Below, one piece after another: positions 18,165 to 26,682 of a stretch of DNA of 64,000 bases. The stretch comes from Sulfuriferula sp047300855 (GTDB lineage Bacteria; Pseudomonadota; Gammaproteobacteria; Burkholderiales; Sulfuriferulaceae): the NCBI RefSeq assembly GCF_047300855.1, contig NZ_CP170197.1:2108001-2172000 (forward strand), in the 5' to 3' direction. Under the pieces are notes generated by a model. That model had not been told where the DNA came from. It saw only the letters and a list, made by a program, of their open reading frames with translations, and did not search any database. Position 1 is the stretch's first letter. Each line of letters begins with the position of its first letter. The translations under genes were made by a program, and so were the position numbers.

Positions 18165-19415
18165 ATGCCTTCGTCCAGTATCTTGGTAAAAATCATAACT
18201 GCCATCCTGCTGGTCATGCTGTGCCTGGCGACTACCGCTCAAACGCAGGAACTCTTGGCGATGGCGACAGCGCCTTTTTCGCTATCGAACGGATCACCGC
18301 GTCCTTTCAAGCCGGAACCCAATCATCCGGAAGCCATGCTCAATCAGGCACTCCTTTCGATCAGCCACAATCATCTCGATCAGGCTCTCGAAAGCATCAA
18401 TCATCTGGTAAGCCTATACCCGGATTTTCGTCTCGCGCAACTCATTCGCGGCGATTTGCTGTTAGCCCGGGTTCAGCCCATCCTGAGCCTGGGCAACATC
18501 AACGCCGCACCACATCAGCTCGATGATTTGCGCTCTGAAGCGCGCGTACGATTGAATAGCTATCTGCAACGGCCTGCCAGCGGACTGGTGCCCCGGCAGT
18601 TACTGAAACTCGATTCGAGCCAGACAACAGCCGTTGTAGTAGACACTTCGAAATCGCGTTTATTCCTGTTTCAAAATCGGAATGGTGTCTTGACACGTCT
18701 TGCCGATTTTTATGTCACTATCGGCAAGAATGGCGTCGACAAAATGCGTGAAGGTGATAAACGTACGCCACTGGGCGTGTATTACATTACCGGGAAAAAA
18801 GATGGCAAGAAAATCGGGGCTTTATACGGTGATGAAGTCTTCCCGCTCAATTATCCCAACGACTGGGATCAAAGACAGGGACGACACGGACATGGTATCT
18901 GGCTGCATGGCACACCAAACGGTACCTACAGTCGCGCCCCAAAATCCAGTGACGGTTGCGTAGTGCTGGCGAATGCCGACTTGAGCGAACTGGGCAAATA
19001 CCTGACCATAGGGATAACGCCGATGGTTATCACCTCGCATATTGACTGGGTTGCTCCGCAGAGTATCAATACCGACAAAGCAACACTGTTAAGCGCTGTG
19101 GAATCCTGGCGGCGTGACTGGGAAAGTCTCAAGCCCTCACTTTATCTGAACCATTACGCCTCAAATTTCAGCGCAAATGGTGAAAACCTGAGCGAATGGG
19201 CCGCAGACAAGCGACGCATTAACGAGACGAAAAGCTGGGTCAAGGTCAAACTGTCGCAAATCAGCGCACTTGAATATCCCGGCGAGGCCAACCTGGCAGT
19301 GGTCAATTTTGAGCAGGATTATCGGAGCAACAATTTGAACAGCCGTAGCCGCAAGCAGCAATATTGGCAACATACGAATGGCGAATGGAAAATCGTCATG
19401 GAAACCACTCTTTAA
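18165..19415 (+). CDS. L,D-transpeptidase with C-terminal NTF2-like (Cds6-type) domain
   Basis: A 416-residue exported YkuD-family protein. The catalytic region reads GIWLHGTPNGTYSR...SSDGC with His248 and the nucleophile Cys265. Family members cross-link peptidoglycan stem peptides or attach proteins to them in the periplasm. The first ~25 residues form a signal sequence, residues 55-140 form a helical region that may hold degenerate TPRs, and residues ~305-416 form an NTF2-like domain (SAVESWRRDWESLKPSLYL) related to that of the upstream TPR protein. The ribosome-binding site is weak, so the start could be a few codons off. Confidence 0.88.
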   Translation: MPSSSILVKIITAILLVMLCLATTAQTQELLAMATAPFSLSNGSPRPFKPEPNHPEAMLNQALLSISHNHLDQALESINHLVSLYPDFRLAQLIRGDLLLARVQPILSLGNINAAPHQLDDLRSEARVRLNSYLQRPASGLVPRQLLKLDSSQTTAVVVDTSKSRLFLFQNRNGVLTRLADFYVTIGKNGVDKMREGDKRTPLGVYYITGKKDGKKIGALYGDEVFPLNYPNDWDQRQGRHGHGIWLHGTPNGTYSRAPKSSDGCVVLANADLSELGKYLTIGITPMVITSHIDWVAPQSINTDKATLLSAVESWRRDWESLKPSLYLNHYASNFSANGENLSEWAADKRRINETKSWVKVKLSQISALEYPGEANLAVVNFEQDYRSNNLNSRSRKQQYWQHTNGEWKIVMETTL

Positions 19416-19440
19416 CTTACATTCAATACGGAGCATATAC

Positions 19441-19932
19441 ATGGTCAAGCTGCACACCAATCACGGCATCATCACTCTCGACCTCTACGCTGACAAGGCG
19501 CCCAAGACTGTCGCCAATTTTCTCGACTATGTAAATAGCGGCGCTTACAACAACACTATTTTTCATCGCGTGATTGACGGTTTCATGGTGCAGGGTGGCG
19601 GATTTGAACCCGGCATGAACCAGAAGCCCACCAATGCACCGGTCGAAAACGAAGCCGCCAATGGCCTAAAAAATGAGGCCTATACCGTGGCCATGGCACG
19701 TACCCCAGACCCGCATTCGGCGACCGCACAGTTCTTCATCAACATCGCCAACAACAGCTTCCTCAATTTTACTGCCGCCACACCGCAAGGCTTTGGCTAC
19801 TGCGTATTCGGCAAGGTAGTGGAAGGCCAGGACGTGGTGGACAAAATCAAGAAGGTCAAAACCGGCAGTCGTGCCGGCCACCAGGACGTCCCTGCTGAAG
19901 ATGTCATCATCGAGCGCGCTGAAGTCGTCTGA
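19441..19932 (+). CDS. ppiB: Peptidyl-prolyl cis-trans isomerase (cyclophilin B type)
   Basis: A 163-residue cytoplasmic cyclophilin that speeds proline isomerisation during protein folding. The core segments NTIFHRVIDGFMVQGGG (with the catalytic Arg and the FMxQGG motif), ATAQFFIN and GYCVFGKVVEGQDVV are all present. The start MVKLHTNHG at 19441 has a CGGAG ribosome-binding site; the extra open frame upstream lies inside the transpeptidase gene. No signal peptide, so this is the cytoplasmic PpiB rather than PpiA. lpxH follows 5 bases after the stop, a common proteobacterial arrangement. Confidence 0.95.
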   Translation: MVKLHTNHGIITLDLYADKAPKTVANFLDYVNSGAYNNTIFHRVIDGFMVQGGGFEPGMNQKPTNAPVENEAANGLKNEAYTVAMARTPDPHSATAQFFINIANNSFLNFTAATPQGFGYCVFGKVVEGQDVVDKIKKVKTGSRAGHQDVPAEDVIIERAEVV

Positions 19933-19937
19933 CCCGC

Positions 19938-20690
19938 ATGAGCGGTATCCCGCACAGCCTGTTCATCTCCGACCTGCACTTGTGCGAAAGCCGGCCGCAA
20001 ATCAGCCGGCTTTTTTTTGATTTCCTGAGGACGCACGCGCGCAACGCTGAGGCCCTGTACATACTTGGGGACCTGTTCGAATCCTGGGTGGGGGATGATG
20101 ACGAAACATCGTTGAGTCGCAGTGTTGTTGAGGCATTACGAAGCCTTTCAGATAGCGGCGTGGCCGTATACCTGATGCACGGCAATCGCGACTTTTTGCT
20201 GGCGCGGCCATTTGCCGATGCCAGCGGCGCGCGTCTGCTGGCTGACCCCACGATGATGGATTTATACGGCCAACCAACCTTGCTGATGCATGGCGACACG
20301 CTATGCACCGATGACACAGCCTATCTGGCTTTCCGCGCCCAGGTGCGCGATCCTGCCTGGCAGGTAGGTTTTCTGGCACAGCCGCTCGCAAAACGCCACG
20401 TCATGGCACAGCAGGCACGCAACCAGAGCGAACAAGCCAAACAGGGAAAAACCGCCGCGATCATGGACGTCAATCAGCAGGCGGTGATCGAAATCCTGCG
20501 CGAATATGCTTATCCGCGCCTGATCCATGGCCATACTCACCGTCCTGCGCGCCACCTTCTGCAAATCGATGGACATACCTGCGAGCGCTGGGTTTTGCAG
20601 GACTGGTATGAAAGCGGAGGCTATCTACGCTGCGATGCCGCGGGTTGCAGCGCACATTCACTCACTTGCCCTGAACCTGATCCGCGTTAA
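19938..20690 (+). CDS. lpxH: UDP-2,3-diacylglucosamine diphosphatase
   Basis: A 250-residue metallophosphoesterase that hydrolyses UDP-2,3-diacylglucosamine to lipid X in lipid A synthesis at the cytoplasmic membrane. The metal-binding motifs are complete: DLHL (Asp12, His14), GDLFESW (Asp45), GNRDF (Asn83, Asp85) and HGHTHRP (His197-His201). The C-terminus after the conserved ERWVLQDWYESGGYL is extended by about 20 residues, and its last 29 bases overlap the end of the convergent gene at 20662. Confidence 0.94.
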   Translation: MSGIPHSLFISDLHLCESRPQISRLFFDFLRTHARNAEALYILGDLFESWVGDDDETSLSRSVVEALRSLSDSGVAVYLMHGNRDFLLARPFADASGARLLADPTMMDLYGQPTLLMHGDTLCTDDTAYLAFRAQVRDPAWQVGFLAQPLAKRHVMAQQARNQSEQAKQGKTAAIMDVNQQAVIEILREYAYPRLIHGHTHRPARHLLQIDGHTCERWVLQDWYESGGYLRCDAAGCSAHSLTCPEPDPR

Positions 20691-21342
20691 TGATTTTGTA
20701 TTTGGGCGGCAATTCAAATAATGCCGCTTGCGATGCATGCGTACTGTGTGAGACATAGCGGCGGCTACGCCCATTGGCGTACACCTCTTCAATGGGCAGC
20801 CCGTATTGCAGGGTACGCCGGATCTCGAATACATGTTGTGCCAGATCGCACTGATCGCGCATTTCCGGGGGGGTACGCTGCCAGGTTAACGCCTCCACCC
20901 GGGACAGCGTTTGCCGATAGGTGGCAAGTGCTGAGGTGACATCGGGTAAAAGTTTGTCAGTCGCAGTGATTTCCATGCATGGCTTGCCATTGACGCCGAG
21001 GGTAAATTTACGCGTGTTGCCTGGCAGTTGTTTGACCTGCTCCTGGATTTTCCAGGGCGTGGGCTTTGCCAGCGTCACCGGATGCGGATTGTAGCGGTAA
21101 ATATTTGCATCGCTCCGTATCACGTTATAAACCGTGCCTGTGTGGCGATCCATCAAAATGAAATCGCCGGCGTCCTTGCCCGAATCCATACGCATGAATT
21201 TTTTGTTCACCAGGATACGGGTGGGATAAGCCGCAGTACCTGGATCCTGATCGAGATAATCCAGTTCCGTCATACTCTCGGCCAATCCCAACATAGGCCA
21301 TAACAGTAACACCCAGAGCAGTTTTGTAGTCAGCTTGTTCAT
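20662..21342 (-). CDS. Conserved exported protein, coupled to metZ
   Basis: A 226-residue protein of unknown function. It has a clear signal peptide (MNKLTTKLLWVLLLWPMLGLAES) and no further membrane segment, so it should be periplasmic. The body contains a beta-rich region (TRILVNKKFMRMD, FILMDRHTGTVYNV) resembling a small lipoprotein/lipocalin-like sheet, and two cysteines (GKPCMEI and RDQCDLAQ) that could form a disulfide. Its ATG overlaps the metZ stop (ATGA), so it is translated with metZ and should share the SAM-II control. Its 3' end overlaps lpxH by 29 bases on the other strand. Confidence 0.72.
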   Translation of the reverse strand: MNKLTTKLLWVLLLWPMLGLAESMTELDYLDQDPGTAAYPTRILVNKKFMRMDSGKDAGDFILMDRHTGTVYNVIRSDANIYRYNPHPVTLAKPTPWKIQEQVKQLPGNTRKFTLGVNGKPCMEITATDKLLPDVTSALATYRQTLSRVEALTWQRTPPEMRDQCDLAQHVFEIRRTLQYGLPIEEVYANGRSRRYVSHSTHASQAALFELPPKYKIINADQVQGK

Positions 21343-22514
21343 AGCGCGTCCAACCCTCTAGCCAGATCATTCCGAATATCGCGCACCGATTCCAGTCCAA
21401 CCGCCACCCGCAACAGACCGTCACCGATACTGGCTGCGCTGCGCTGCTCCGGGGACAATCGGCCATGCGTGGTGGTAGCCGGATGGGTAATGGTGGTTTT
21501 TGCATCGCCCAGATTCGCGGTGATCGAGATCATGCGGGTTGCATCCACTACTTTCCATGCCGCTTCCTTGCCCCCCTTCACATCAAACGCGACGATGCCG
21601 CCCCCGCTGCGCTGCTGGCGCATCGCCAGCGCGTGCTGGGGATGCGATGACAGGCCTGGATAATACACTCGTGCCACACCCGGATGCTGTTCCAGCCAGT
21701 TCGCCAGTTGCAGTGCCGAGGCTGAATGCGCATCCATGCGCAGCTTGAGCGTTTCCAGCCCCTTCAGGAACACCCAGGCATTGAATGCGCTCAGGGTAGG
21801 GCCGGCGGTACGCAAAAAAGTGAACACGCCCTCCATCAGTTCCTTGCTGCCCAGGACAGCACCGCCCAGCACCCTGCCCTGGCCATCCAGGTATTTGGTA
21901 GCGGAATGAATCACGATATCCGCGCCCAGTTCCAGCGGGCGTTGCAACGCCGGAGAACAGAAACAGTTATCCACTGCAAGCCGTGCGCCGCATTCCCTAG
22001 CCAAGGCAGCGAGCGCACCGATATCGCTGATTTCAGTTAGTGGATTGGATGGCGATTCAACGAAAAACAACTTGGTATTGGGGCGTATGGCGCGGCGCCA
22101 TTCGTCCAGATCCGTCGGTGACACCAGCGTCGTCTCAACTCCAAAGCGCGCCATGATGTTGTTGAACAATTGCACGGTGGAACCGAAGACGGAACGCGAA
22201 GCAACAATATGCTCGCCGGCCGACAGCAGCCCCATTACGGTGGCCAGGATGGCGGACATGCCGGAAGCCGTCGCGACACAGCGCTCCGCTCCCTCCAGTG
22301 CGGCCAGACGCTGTTCGAACATGGTCACTGTGGGGTTGGTGAAGCGCGCGTAAATATTGCCCGGTTCCTCACCCTTGAAGCGCGCCGCGGCCTGCGCGGC
22401 ACTGTTGAACACGAAGCTGGAAGTGAGGAACAACGCCTCGCTATGCTCGTTGAACTGGCTGCGCTCTATACCGGCGCGCACGCCCAGGGTTTCAATATCG
22501 TAATTTTCGTCCAT
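21339..22514 (-). CDS. metZ: O-succinylhomoserine sulfhydrylase
   Basis: A 391-residue PLP enzyme of the Cys/Met metabolism family, making homocysteine directly from O-succinylhomoserine and sulfide. The PLP-binding lysine is Lys207 in SATKYLDGQGR; other landmarks are YARFTNPTV, ATASGMSAIL and AVDNCF. The fold-family length and the GQGR sequence after the lysine fit MetZ better than cystathionine gamma-synthase, though specificity by eye is not absolute. The ATG at 22514 has a GGAG site 8 bases upstream, directly after a hairpin and SAM-II aptamer. Confidence 0.93.
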   Translation of the reverse strand: MDENYDIETLGVRAGIERSQFNEHSEALFLTSSFVFNSAAQAAARFKGEEPGNIYARFTNPTVTMFEQRLAALEGAERCVATASGMSAILATVMGLLSAGEHIVASRSVFGSTVQLFNNIMARFGVETTLVSPTDLDEWRRAIRPNTKLFFVESPSNPLTEISDIGALAALARECGARLAVDNCFCSPALQRPLELGADIVIHSATKYLDGQGRVLGGAVLGSKELMEGVFTFLRTAGPTLSAFNAWVFLKGLETLKLRMDAHSASALQLANWLEQHPGVARVYYPGLSSHPQHALAMRQQRSGGGIVAFDVKGGKEAAWKVVDATRMISITANLGDAKTTITHPATTTHGRLSPEQRSAASIGDGLLRVAVGLESVRDIRNDLARGLDAL

Positions 22515-22523
22515 GCTGTCTCC

Positions 22524-22560
22524 AATAAAAAACCCGTTCAGCCAGAAGCTGGAACGGGTT
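22524..22560 (-). terminator. Intrinsic terminator hairpin between purF and metZ
   Basis: On the minus strand a long stem AACCCGTTC...GAACGGGTT, extended inward by AGC/GCT around a 5-base loop, is followed directly by TTTTTTATT. It begins a few bases after the SAM-II aptamer and ends about 10 bases before the metZ start. It may be the expression platform of the riboswitch, a terminator for purF transcripts, or both. Confidence 0.8.
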
Positions 22561-22563
22561 GTT

Positions 22564-22614
22564 CCGCTTTAGCTGAATTTATTAAGCGCCCGCAAGCTGT
22601 TTCAAATCGGCGCG
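22564..22614 (-). promoter_or_regulatory. SAM-II riboswitch aptamer upstream of metZ
   Basis: Read on the minus strand, the sequence matches the SAM-II (metA-type) aptamer pattern. A GCGCC strand (P1) is followed by GATTTG, a loop, CTTGC, the closing GGCGC strand, then the A/T-rich TTAATAAAT and the invariant GCTAAA. These elements fall in the same order and spacing as the crystallised metX SAM-II RNA I remember. It lies between the purF stop (22650) and metZ (22514). SAM binding would be expected to lower metZ expression, and that of the coupled exported protein. Confidence 0.85.
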
Positions 22615-22649
22615 TGTGGGTCGACTATAGCCCTACCCGCAACAGTGCG

Positions 22650-24182
22650 TCAACCGCCGCGCCCGCCAGCGACCAGATTAAGGTCAAGCTGCAGTGTATC
22701 CATGTCCTTGCCGTCTTTCATGCCTGGATTGCAGCGCACGGACTCGATCAAGGCCAGATAGGCTTCGGAGATATCACCAGTAACATATTCTCCATTGAAG
22801 CAGGACGCATCGAAATGCAACAAACCTGGATTGAGTTCGCGCACGGCGTCGATCAGCGAATCGATATCCTGATAAATCAAGGCATCTGCGCCAATTTCAC
22901 GGGCAATTTCCGCGTCGTTACGGCCGGTGGCGAGCAATTCCTGGCGCGTAGGCATATCGATGCCATACACATTGGGAAAACGCACCGGCGGCGCAGCGGA
23001 TGCAAAGAATACCTGGCGTGCGCCGGCATCCCTGGCCATCTGTACAATTTCGCGGCTGGTGGTGCCGCGCACGATGGAATCATCCACCAGCAGTACGTTT
23101 TTGCCTTTGAATTCGATACCGATGGCGTTGAGTTTCTGGCGCACCGATTTCTTGCGCATCGCCTGCCCCGGCATGATGAAAGTACGGCCAATATAGCGAT
23201 TCTTGATAAACCCTTCGCGGTAGTCCAGGCCAAGCTGGTTGGCCAGTTGCAGCGCGCTGGGACGACTGGTATCGGGAATCGGGATCACCACGTCAATCTG
23301 CAGATGGCTCCAGTCGCGGCGTATCTTTTCCGCCAGACTCTCGCCCATGCGCAGCCGGCTCTCGTACACGGACACGCCATCGATCACCGAATCCGGGCGC
23401 GCCAGGTAAACGTATTCGAAAATGCACGGATAATATTGAGGCTGTTGCGCGCACTGCATGCTGTGAAACTGCCCGGCTTCATCAATATATATCGCTTCGC
23501 CGGGTGCCACATCGCGCATGATTTTGAAATCCAGCGCATCGATCGCCACACTTTCCGAGGCCACCATGTATTCCATGCCTTCAGCACTCTGCCTGCTGCC
23601 AATGATCAACGGCCGGATGCCGTAAGGGTCACGGAACGCCAGCAGGCCATGCCCTGCGATCATTGCCACGACTGCATACGCGCCCTTGCAGCGCCGATGC
23701 ACACCGGATACCGCCTTGAAAATCCGCTCCGGATTGAGCCGCTGGCTGTTACCCACTTCGACCAGTTCGTGCGCCAGCACATTCAGCAATACTTCGGAGT
23801 CGGAACTGGTATTGACGTGACGCAGATCGAGGCGGAACAGGTCTTCCTTGAGCTGATCAGCATTGGTGAGATTGCCATTGTGACCCAGCACGACACCGAA
23901 TGGCGAATTGACATAAAACGGCTGCGCCTCTGCGCTCGAAGCCGCATTGCCGGCAGTCGGATAACGCACATGACCGATACCTGCATTGCCCAGCAGATTG
24001 CGCATGTCGCGGGTACGGAACACATCGCGCACCAAACCATTGGCCTTGTGCATGTGGAAAGTGTTGCCCTCGGCGGTAACAATACCCGCTGCATCCTGGC
24101 CACGGTGCTGGAGCACCAGCAGGCCATCGTAGAGTAATTGATTGACGGGACTATGAGAGACGATACCGATAATGCCGCACAT
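22650..24182 (-). CDS. purF: Amidophosphoribosyltransferase
   Basis: First committed enzyme of purine synthesis, converting PRPP and glutamine to phosphoribosylamine. At 510 residues the length is normal. Cys2 of MCGIIGI is the glutaminase nucleophile with no propeptide, as in the E. coli-type enzyme, and the PRPP-binding loop is VLLVDDSIVRGTT at residues 363-375. It lies 5 bases after cvpA, the standard cvpA-purF pair, and 135 bases before metZ, that gap holding the SAM-II element. Confidence 0.97.
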   Translation of the reverse strand: MCGIIGIVSHSPVNQLLYDGLLVLQHRGQDAAGIVTAEGNTFHMHKANGLVRDVFRTRDMRNLLGNAGIGHVRYPTAGNAASSAEAQPFYVNSPFGVVLGHNGNLTNADQLKEDLFRLDLRHVNTSSDSEVLLNVLAHELVEVGNSQRLNPERIFKAVSGVHRRCKGAYAVVAMIAGHGLLAFRDPYGIRPLIIGSRQSAEGMEYMVASESVAIDALDFKIMRDVAPGEAIYIDEAGQFHSMQCAQQPQYYPCIFEYVYLARPDSVIDGVSVYESRLRMGESLAEKIRRDWSHLQIDVVIPIPDTSRPSALQLANQLGLDYREGFIKNRYIGRTFIMPGQAMRKKSVRQKLNAIGIEFKGKNVLLVDDSIVRGTTSREIVQMARDAGARQVFFASAAPPVRFPNVYGIDMPTRQELLATGRNDAEIAREIGADALIYQDIDSLIDAVRELNPGLLHFDASCFNGEYVTGDISEAYLALIESVRCNPGMKDGKDMDTLQLDLNLVAGGRGG

Positions 24183-24187
24183 GATAA

Positions 24188-24679
24188 TTACCTGTAATGA
24201 ATATGATTGACCAGATCAATCGGCAACCACGGTTGAATCATAATAGCCAAATGTTCAAACACCCCGGAAAGCAATGCTTGACGCCATATATCGGTTTTCG
24301 GCAATTGGGTCAGCCCGGCCAACAAGACCAAAATGGTTACAATCACCATACCTCGTAAAAAACCGAACGCCATCCCCAATATTCGATCCATCGCTCCCAG
24401 ACCGAGCGCTTTCAGCGATTCGGATAAAAGCATGCTCAGCAACATCGCCAGTGCCATCACCACGATGAAGATCGCGATAAATCCGGCCAGGTAACGCAAT
24501 GCAGGATTGCTTATAAAATCGGGCATCACACCTGCTGCAGTGGAGGCGAATGATTTTGCCGCGACAAAGGCCAGCACCCAGGCAGCCAGCGACAATACCT
24601 CTTTGACCATCCCCCGCATCAGTCCAACCAGCACTGACAGAGCAACGATACCAATTACAACAAAATCGAAACCGGTCAC
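24188..24679 (-). CDS. cvpA: CvpA family membrane protein
   Basis: A 163-residue inner-membrane protein of the colicin V production family with four predicted membrane segments, starting GFDFVVIGIVALSVLVGLMRG. The family is linked to envelope homeostasis and, historically, to colicin V export. It is encoded immediately upstream of purF as in many proteobacteria. Its start overlaps the SPOR-protein stop by 4 bases. Confidence 0.93.
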   Translation of the reverse strand: MTGFDFVVIGIVALSVLVGLMRGMVKEVLSLAAWVLAFVAAKSFASTAAGVMPDFISNPALRYLAGFIAIFIVVMALAMLLSMLLSESLKALGLGAMDRILGMAFGFLRGMVIVTILVLLAGLTQLPKTDIWRQALLSGVFEHLAIMIQPWLPIDLVNHIHYR

Positions 24680-25395
24680 GGTTTATCTAAACTCACCACT
24701 GTGGCTTGCACACCCAGCAATGCAATCCTGGCCTGTGTACTATCCGCTTGCTCACGCGTTTTGAATGGTCCGGCGCGCACTCTGGTTGCACCGCCCGGCA
24801 GGCCTTCAGTATAGGTATGAATCCCTCCGGCCAGGAGTTTGTCGCGCAACTGGCGCACATTTTCTGCATTGCTGAATGCGCCCAGTTGAACAACAAAATG
24901 GGTAGAGACAGCGGGTTTTTCAAGTGTTTCTTTGGTTGCTTTGTGAGCCGGTTCGGTCTTCTGCGCGGATTTTTCCGGAGTTTTACCGGAAGTTTGTTCC
25001 GGCTTGGGCGCTGCCGCAGTTTTGGGTGCAATCACTTCATGCGCAGCATTCGCATCCGCGCTTGGCTTGGAAGGGGTAATGGCAGGCTCTGTCCGGTCAA
25101 CCGTTGTTGTCGGGGATGGTGTAGCTGCCTTATCCGTCGCAACGGGTGCCGATTGAGTTGTAGTCGCTGGACCAGACGGTGTGCTGGAAGCCACCGGCGG
25201 AGCGGAAGCCATCGGCGCTGTCGTGGGAGAAGGAATGCGGATTTCGATATCGCGATCCAGCGGGCGTGGTTGCTTATCCAGCAACATGGGCAGAACTATC
25301 GCCGCCAGCAATAGCAGTGTCGCTGCACCCAGCAGGCGGCGCCGCGCGCGGCGGCGCATACGCAATTGTTCTTCGGAAGTGGCTTGAATGGCCAT
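24676..25395 (-). CDS. SPOR-domain protein (DedD-like)
   Basis: A 239-residue bitopic protein: a short Arg-rich cytoplasmic N-terminus (MRRRARRRLL), one membrane segment (about residues 21-41), a long Thr/Ala/Pro/Lys-rich periplasmic linker, and a C-terminal SPOR domain (about residues 162-239) with FVVQLGAFSNAENVRQLRDKL and RVRAGPF. SPOR domains bind denuded glycan strands at the division septum. The position between folC and cvpA is that of dedD in other proteobacteria. Confidence 0.88.
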   Translation of the reverse strand: MAIQATSEEQLRMRRRARRRLLGAATLLLLAAIVLPMLLDKQPRPLDRDIEIRIPSPTTAPMASAPPVASSTPSGPATTTQSAPVATDKAATPSPTTTVDRTEPAITPSKPSADANAAHEVIAPKTAAAPKPEQTSGKTPEKSAQKTEPAHKATKETLEKPAVSTHFVVQLGAFSNAENVRQLRDKLLAGGIHTYTEGLPGGATRVRAGPFKTREQADSTQARIALLGVQATVVSLDKP

Positions 25396-25413
25396 GATGC
25401 AATATTTTCCTGT

Positions 25414-26682
25414 TTATCTGCCAGTAAGCTGCAACACTTGAGCGACAGTGTAGAAGGAACCAAAGACGCAGATTCTATCATTTTCGCGGGCCCGTTCACA
25501 GGCAAGCCGCCACCCCTGTTCCACATTATCACTGCATGTTATCGGTACGCTGATCCCTGCTTTACGCAGTACCTCGTGCAGAACCTGTGCTGTTGCGCCG
25601 CGCGGCACATCCAGGCTGGCCAACAGCCATTCGTCCACCTCGTGCTGCATGGCTTGCACCACACCGTTTATGTCCTTGTCTGCAAGCATTGCCATGAGCA
25701 CAAGTGTTTTACCCTGGCTCGGACGGGCTTTTAAATTAGCTGCCAGCGCAGCTGCGGCATGGGGATTGTGCGCCACATCCAATATCACCTCCGGCTGTCC
25801 CGGCAATATCTGGAAGCGCCCCACCGCGCACGCGGTCTGCAGGCCGTGGCGGATCGCCGCCTCGGTCACCGGCAAGCGTTCGCCCAGGGTTTCCAGTGCG
25901 GCGATTGCGCAAGCAGCATTATTGAACTGATACCGACCCGTCATGGCTGGATGGGGTAAATCACGAAATTCGTGTTGCCCGTTGTAATGCCAGCCGCTTG
26001 CTTCAGGCACAGCGCTGAACGCGACGCCGATGACGCGCAAATCCGCGCCGATGTCGGAGGCATGTTGCAACAACGATTGCGGTGGCTGCTCATCTCCGCA
26101 AATTGCCGGACGTCCGGCGCGAAAAATGCCCGCTTTTTCAAACCCGATCTTCTCGCGCGTGTCGCCCAGATATTCGGTGTGGTCGATATCCACACTGGTG
26201 ACAATCGAGCATTCCGGATCGAACACATTGACCGCATCCAGCCGTCCGCCCAGGCCTACTTCCAGCACCGCCACATCGACTTCGGCACGCGCAAACAACC
26301 ACATGGCGGCCAAGGTGCCGAACTCGAAATAACTCAGCGATACCGCGCCGCGCGCGGTTTCGACCGCAGAAAAAGCGGTGCACAGCGCTGCGTCATCTGC
26401 TATGCGATGATCGATGCGCACACGCTCGTTGTAGCGCAGCAGATGCGGTGAGGTATACAGCCCTACCCGATAGCCTGCCGCAGCAAGCATGGCTTCCAGA
26501 TAGGCGCAGGTGGATCCTTTGCCATTGGTTCCGCCGACGAGAATCACCGGAAAGGATGGTGTGAGTTGCAGTGCCGTTTTGACTGCATTGACACGCTCCA
26601 GTCCCAACTCTATGGTCTTGGGATGCAGCGCTTCGAGGTAGGTCAGCCAATCTGCAAGATTGGCCGGGGAATTTTCCGGCAT
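25414..26682 (-). CDS. folC: Dihydrofolate synthase / folylpolyglutamate synthase
   Basis: A 422-residue Mur-ligase-superfamily enzyme that adds glutamate to dihydropteroate and to folates. The ATP-binding loop GGTNGKGST spans residues 50-58, followed by YTSPHLLRYNERVRI, the LEVGLGGRLDAVN motif and the ligase-domain VILDVAHNPHAA. It directly abuts accD (stop and start are adjacent), the usual accD-folC pair. Confidence 0.96.
   Translation of the reverse strand: MPENSPANLADWLTYLEALHPKTIELGLERVNAVKTALQLTPSFPVILVGGTNGKGSTCAYLEAMLAAAGYRVGLYTSPHLLRYNERVRIDHRIADDAALCTAFSAVETARGAVSLSYFEFGTLAAMWLFARAEVDVAVLEVGLGGRLDAVNVFDPECSIVTSVDIDHTEYLGDTREKIGFEKAGIFRAGRPAICGDEQPPQSLLQHASDIGADLRVIGVAFSAVPEASGWHYNGQHEFRDLPHPAMTGRYQFNNAACAIAALETLGERLPVTEAAIRHGLQTACAVGRFQILPGQPEVILDVAHNPHAAAALAANLKARPSQGKTLVLMAMLADKDINGVVQAMQHEVDEWLLASLDVPRGATAQVLHEVLRKAGISVPITCSDNVEQGWRLACERARENDRICVFGSFYTVAQVLQLTGR

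Noticed and set aside
22170..24137. A 655-codon open frame on the plus strand opposite metZ and purF
   Set aside because: It lies antisense to clear purF and metZ and has low-complexity His/Gln/Arg composition typical of a GC-rich shadow frame; no domain is recognisable.
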